Assembly (NCBI GenBank): GCA_023213395.1
Contig: CM041465.1
Location: 229,221,741 to 229,285,740 of the forward strand
Origin: Cycas panzhihuaensis
Lineage: Eukaryota > Cycadophyta
DNA: 64,000 nt
Direction: 5' to 3'
In this document: in pieces, positions 58,396-64,000 of the stretch
How the letters are laid out: each line of letters starts with the position of its first letter
Position numbering within the stretch: the first letter of the stretch is position 1
The notes under the pieces: generated by a model
What the model saw: only the letters and a program-made list of their open reading frames with translations
Told to the model about the DNA's origin: nothing
Database searches by the model: none
Program-made: the position numbers and the translations under genes

Positions 58396-61300
58396 TCAGT
58401 CGAAGATAGAGGCCCTAAGGTCGAGTTGCCTTCAGAACTATTTAAACTTCACCTTTTGTAGTGGTTTGGTAAAGATATCGGCCACTTGATCTATTGGGGG
58501 GTAGTATTCTAGTTGAATTGTGCCATCATGAACAAGTTCTCTAATCCTGTGGACTTTCATACTTATGTATTTAGTATGATTATAAAATATAGAAATTTTT
58601 GTCATATGGATTTCTAATTGATTATCTATATGAAGGCTAGTAGGACTTGTTTGGGTGATATTCATATTTCTAATAATTTTCTAAGCCATATCACCTCCTT
58701 GTTAGTCTCAGAAGCAGTAATGTATTTAGCTTTGATAGTTGAATGAGCAACTATCTTTTATCGTCTAGATCTCCATGATATTGGTGTTGTTCTAAGAAAC
58801 GTTACATACTAAGACATAGATCTTCTTGTATCTTTATCTCCTACAAAGTCTAAGTTTATATATGATAAAAGCTTAAATTCATTATTAGTTCATTCAACAG
58901 ACCAAATTTGTTGATTGTCTTTAGGTATTTTAACACTCGAACTATAGCCTACTAGTGATTCTGCTTAGGATTTATCATGAATCATACAAGAATGCTAATA
59001 GAGTGTGTAATATCTAGCCTTATATTGGTAGTGTAGATGAGACTACCTATAAGTTTCCTATAGAGTGTTGCATATGCCTCCATAGTGTCACCATTAGCTG
59101 AGAGTTTAGTATTAAGGTCCATAGGTAAAGCCATTGGTCAAGCATTTTCTAGTTGAAACTTGGTTAGAAGATCGTTGATGTATTTTTCTTAGGAGAGAAA
59201 AAATTTTCTATTCTTTTATGTTACTTCAATTCCCAAGTAATATTTCATCAAATTGAGATCAGATAATTCAAACGTTTTGACAAAATCCTTCTTTAGCTAG
59301 CTTATTTCTCGTTCACTATTATCCATTACTAGTATGTCATCCACAAAGATTATGAGATAAGTGACTTTGTCCTTTTGGTACTTAATGAATAATATTGCAT
59401 CAATATCTTAATAGTCACAAACCTCGTATCTAAGTTACCTTATTCTTTTAGATAACTTAGAAAACTAAGCACAAGGGGCTTGTTTAAGGCCGTACAAGGA
59501 CTTCTTGAGCTTATAAACCTTATGCTCTTGACTTTTGATCTCATATCCTTCTAGTTAATCTATATAAATTTCTTCTTCAAGATTTCCATTGAGAAACGTA
59601 GTCTTAATATTGAGATTTTTATTTTCCAACCCTGTTGAGTAGGCAAGGCCACAAAAGTTCTAATTATAGGCCACTTGGTTGTAGGTGCAAAGAATTCAGT
59701 GTAGTCGATGCCTCCCCTTTGTGTGAATCCTTTAACTACCAACCTCATCTTATATTTTTCAAGTATGCCATGTGATCTACATTTATTTTTAAACACCTAT
59801 TTATTTTGAACTATCTTTTTTCTAAGTAGTAAATTAACAAGCTCCCATGTACCATTTTTATGAGAGATTAGTATTCTTTATTCATTGCATTTCTCTATAC
59901 TATATGTTTTATAGCTTCCTGGTTTGAGATGGGCTCTTCATTAAGAGTAAGGTATAGTTCTTCTAATTCAAGCTCAGTATATAATGAATCTGGCATCCTT
60001 GCTCTATGGGTACTTTGAGTGCCAGTTTTATCCACCTCATCTGGTCATATGTCCTAGCAAGCTTTACAAGATCCTCATTAGGAATAAGGTCCTCATTTCT
60101 TCAACTTCTTGGTTCTTATATTATTCATTAAAATGATCATTTTGTGAGGAGGATGTTAATGCACCTAAGGAAGATGGTCCTTGTACCACCATTTTGCCTT
60201 TGTCAACTGAAGGTGGAGAGGATGATTCTTTTATAATGGCTTTGCCTTTATCAACTCTACTATCTTCAAAGGATGGTGTTAGATGTGTACTCATCAGTTT
60301 AGAGTCATAAATTATATCCTTCGAGGCTCTATTGTTGGCTTCCAATATTTGGAGTAATTTATGTCTATCCCTTCCCCCCAAATTTTGGAATATGAACATC
60401 ATACTTAATAACATTCTTGTAAAGATGAGAGTGTATTTTAAAGTCTAGTCTAAGGAACTAATCCTTTGTCTCCATAAAAATGATACCTTTGGTAATGATA
60501 ATTTTTATTGTGAAGGTATAAAGACTTTATACCTTTTCTTATCCATAGCATATCTAATAAAGATACTTTTAAGTACCATTGGCTAGAGTTTATTTTGATC
60601 TACATCTAGAATGTAAGCATAGCATATAGAGCTAAAAATTTTGAAGTAGTAAATAATAGGAGCTTGTCTTGATCACTTATTATTAAGTGATTGTCCTTCC
60701 TTTGATGGGCTAACAATATTGATACAATAAAAAGATATCCAGGTGGCTTCATTCCATAAGTAGGCAGGTATATTTTTGTATACCAACGTAGTTTGAGCTA
60801 TGTTCATAATTGTCCTATTCATGCACTCGACAACTCTATTTTGTTGTGGGGTACCTACTACTATTATTTGATGTTTGATACCATTGTCTCAAAGGTAAAT
60901 TTCAAACTCATATGAGGTATATTCACCACCATCATCAGTTCGAAGATATTTGAGTTAATAACCTGACTCTTTTTCAATACATATTGTGAATTCTTTGAAT
61001 ACACGAAAGGTTTTATCTTTCTTGTGTAGAAAAGATACCCATACTTTTCTAGTGAAATCATTAATGAAAAAGATATAATATAACTTACCATTTAGTAAAG
61101 GAATGGGCATTGTTCTATATAGATCAAAGTGTATCAATTGTAATGGATGGATCGATTTCCACTAACTTTTAGAAAAGGGTTATTGATGAGATTTGGCAAT
61201 GATATAGGCTTTACACTTAAAGGGCTTGGAGGAGAACTTTGGAAGATTTGGAAGAGTATTACAAAGATCTCTAAGTCTATCAATGTGAACATGGCCCATA

Positions 61301-62955
61301 CAAGTATGCCAAAGAGCTTCTTCTGATAATGTTGGGTGGGTCAGGATGGAGTTAAATGCAAATTCTTTATTGGCATAAGGGCTTTGGACAAAATCAGCTT
61401 TAAAAGATAAAGAGTCATTCAGTCAAAAGAGTTTGCCATAGAGATATCTAGTCAAGACCACTCGATCAGTTAGAGGATAAATGACCTAGAGAGTCTGTTC
61501 ATTTATGGTTACACTAAGATTAAATCCATGAGAGATAAGTATGGACAAGGAGAGCAGGTGTTATTTGAGATTAGGTATGTATAAGACATCAAGCAACGTA
61601 AAATATCTTAAGCTTGGGAGTTTCAGGTGAATATTACCAATTCCTTCAACAAGTTGTTGTGATTTATCATCCATGTGAATAACTCCTTGAATATTTGAGT
61701 CAATTGTTTGATATAGACTACAATTGCATATCATATGTTGAGTTTCTTATATGTCCATAATCCATTGTCCATCAACTGAATCCACATTATTTATAATTCC
61801 AATAGGGCTTGGCATTGGTAAAGAGAATTAATAAGTGATACATCCACATTGAGCTTCAAAGTATCTCTATGGTTGATCAATGTCATTTGATGCTGAAGAT
61901 CCCTAAATTCTTTGAAAGTGTGCTTATACAAAACCTACACTACTAAAGGATTCTTCATAAATTTCTTCAATATTATGAGCTCTATGTTTTGGCTAGAATG
62001 TAACCAACTTATAGGTAGCAGTTTTGTAGTCTTTTACAAAGTGTCCTTTATGATTACACCAATTATATATAATAGTTTGATTGCCAGTCCCTGAAGAGGT
62101 ATTGGTTTGACCTGACTGTCTTGCTCTTTGTTGATATGGCCCTTGGCCTTAAGGCTATGACTGAGGGTTTAGTTAACCTTGTGGATGATTTCCCATGTTT
62201 CTTCCTCTTCCTCTTACTTAGTTGTTTCCTCTACAATGAGAGGGACCTTAATTTTTTATGTAGTAAACTTCTTCTTCCATCTCAAAGGTTGCATCTGGAA
62301 GAGAGTCAAAGGCTACAAAGTTGGTATCAAAGGTCTTGTCAAATTCTATAAACTTCTCAACAAGTGCTTCAAAGTTGAGTGTCTTCAATATTCCACTAGA
62401 TTAAAGACTTCTAAGCAAGTTTTTATAATCAGGGACATGTAGATATGATTAAATCAAGAATGCCCAAGTGATATATTGGGTCTTAAAATCTTTATCAATT
62501 GCTTATTTTATTGGTCGAAGGAGATTTATTGTCTTATGAGCTTATCCTTTCTACATTTTTAATTTGTTTATTTTCAAAATAAGATGAATAAATTTTAAAT
62601 CTAACTTAGTATCAAAGTTCTTCTTAAGAACTTCAAGGACCTTCCAAGCTATATCATGTTACTCTTTATTAGTTAAGTTGTGTAAGGAGTGATCAGTAAC
62701 TAACAAAATTCTTTCACGAATTTTTTCATTATCTATCTCCTATTGTAGTTTGGTTACGACATTTGTAGGAGTTGTTGGGGCAGATTTGCTAGAAGTAGGT
62801 GTTGTAGCTATTACAAATATGATGGATATAGGATATAAGTGGGTTCTCCAAAGGCATTCATACTTTGTAGTATTTTTAATTTTATTGTATCACAAATCTT
62901 AATTTTCTTTACCTTTCAATATGCAGTTGACATTCCACTTGAATTGAGATGACAT
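58396..62955 (-). pseudogene. Ty1/copia gag-pol of element D, inactivated
   Basis: The start ATG (62953-62955) opens MSSQFKWNVNCILKGKEN. Gag has RERILLVTDHSLHNLTNKE and WKVLEVLKKNFDTK. The zinc knuckle (about 62035-62080) reads YNWCNHKGHFVKDY: two of three Cys are Tyr. The protease entry reads MDI, stop, ETQHM. Integrase keeps all three acidic residues: IHFDLYRTMP (about 61125), RTDDGGEYTS (about 60935), RVVECMNRT (about 60830). RT keeps FVDD (59334-59352) and KSLYGLKQAP. RNase H ends with VADIFTKPLQKVKF, and the last stop is at 58396-58398. A frameshift near 59610 is later compensated, so overall length stays a multiple of three. Many stops remain. Confidence 0.92.
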
Positions 62956-64000
62956 GGTGATGATGAAGAAGTAGAAGAGATGATGAAAGTATGTGCCACT
63001 CACACGTGTGGCTAGTACACCTGGCATAACAGGGATGTAGAAATGAATGTTATGATGAAAAATAAGTAATGATTAAGTATTTTTCAACAACTATGAAAAA
63101 TGAGTATAAGAAATGATGCAAGAATGAGGCATAATATAGAGCTGGTAAAGAGTGGTGATGTGTCATGCCACTAACCTCTAACTTATATCCAAATGTAGGT
63201 AAAGTTTTGATGCCTAAGGCTTCTACTATATAATTAGGGCCTTTATCTATGATACCCGCACCTATGCTTGATAATAAAATCCAAGTCACAATGGAGCCCA
63301 AGTACTCCCAGTCCTTACCCAGTTTAGCAGTGAACAACTATATACCTCCTCTAAAGAGGTAAACGATACATGTGTATCCCACGTCTATGATGGATATTAG
63401 ACCGGGTTAATTTTAATCTTGCATTAACGTTTTTAGTTTTTCTAAGTGGATATCAAGATTATCCCAATTAGAGGTCAAAGGTATGGCTAACATGTCCCTC
63501 TACCATTATTCTGGTTAAGACCAGACATAGTATGAAACTTATACCTCCCTTAGGGCTTAGACTTCAGTCAAACATGGTCTATTTCAACCAAGGCGAGTAT
63601 GCGCGCAAGTCAAGAACTAGTGGTATAAATCATGCAGATGAGATTCTTTTTAAAAATAATGTAAGTTATTTCTAAATAACTAAAAACTGAAATGAAAATT
63701 TTCCAAATGTGCTTGTTTTGTTGTTATTGATGCTTTATGTAATTCTTTATGCTATATGTGTAAATAGAAAAAGCATACTAGATTTAACAGGGGAACTGGA
63801 TGTTGCTTTTGATCCAAGGTTTCCCTTGCTTTAGTATAATATTTCTAAATACGTTTTTGAAGATTTTAATACAAAATCCACAAAGAGATAAAAATTATAT
63901 CAACATATAGCTAAAACATTAATTTTTCTAAATCTAAATACATGTTATTTTATCCTATTTTATGATTTTTTTATAAAAATTATAAATAATAATAAATAGA
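62956..64000 (-). other. D untranslated leader (partial)
   Basis: Homologous to the C leader (51482 to about 52600). The minus reading at 63050-63337 lies inside it and has no counterpart in C, so I do not call it a gene. Confidence 0.6.

Larger units (their letters stand above)
57626..64000 (-). mobile_element. Element D: Ty1/copia, sister of C, runs off the window
   Basis: A provisional 3' LTR (57626-57949) is followed by a purine tract, a 3' untranslated part homologous to that of C, gag-pol on the minus strand, and a leader homologous to the C leader up to the window end. The 5' LTR must lie beyond 64000. The LTRs of C and D resemble each other only in their central and gene-proximal parts, so they are related subfamilies and not recent copies. 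Confidence 0.85.

Noticed and set aside
63050-63337. 95-residue minus reading in the D leader
   Set aside because: The homologous part of the C leader does not keep it open.
1-64000. tRNA, rRNA, CRISPR array, bacterial operon or host protein gene
   Set aside because: None of the needed signatures was seen. tRNA-like matches are short primer sites at LTR edges, and the repeats are LTRs or simple tandem repeats.

Overview
The window looks like gene-poor, repeat-packed nuclear DNA from a large land-plant genome. It is AT-rich. Every recognisable coding stretch belongs to an LTR retrotransposon of the plant Ty1/copia or Ty3/gypsy type. No host gene, tRNA, rRNA or bacterial-type feature was found. 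The primer sites match plant initiator tRNA-Met, and in one element tRNA-Arg. A gymnosperm-like genome is possible, but the sequence does not prove it.

Layout, with every element defined by paired LTRs and mostly by target-site duplications (TSDs): (1) W, 139-3368, minus strand, a non-coding LTR element. (2) 3369-6019, unassigned. (3) Z, 6020-15808, plus strand, a copia-type element that keeps only a gag remnant. Inside it sits A, 7126-12439, minus strand, a complete but broken Ty1/copia element with 209-bp LTRs. (4) Y, 16026-33809, minus strand, a non-coding LTR element. Inside it sits G, 16909-31296, plus strand, a 14.4-kb Ty3/gypsy element of Tat/Ogre character with 2.75-kb LTRs. (5) B, 34079-40140, plus strand, a decayed Ty1/copia. 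(6) F, about 41790-42855, minus strand, a protease-RT shard of a second Ty3/gypsy lineage. (7) E, a plus-strand copia whose start lies at about 43.0-44.98 kb and whose reading continues at 55.73 kb. It is split by X (44989-55721, minus, non-coding), which is itself split by C (46522-53834, minus, Ty1/copia). (8) An isolated LTR with primer site ending at 56398. (9) D, from about 57626 past the window end, minus strand, a close relative of C.

The nesting gives an insertion order: A after Z, G after Y, and C after X after E. Host-element sequence resumes across the guests with matching 5-bp TSDs (TGAAA for A, CCATG for G, GATGT for X, YCTTT for C). Hand-counted LTR differences are about 4% for A, 8% for a sample of G and 9% for Y, which fits this order.

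All coding copies are dead. They decay mainly through in-frame stops of the kind made by C-to-T or G-to-A change at Gln, Arg and Trp codons, and through Asp-to-Asn and Cys-to-Tyr changes at catalytic and zinc-binding residues. The main point of interest is G. Its gag-protease-RT-RNase H-integrase reading stays in one frame for about 6.6 kb despite about 35 stops. It has a tRNA-Arg-like primer site. It also carries a second RNase H reading downstream of integrase that keeps all four catalytic acidic residues, whereas the first RNase H, the RT, the protease and the integrase have each lost key residues.
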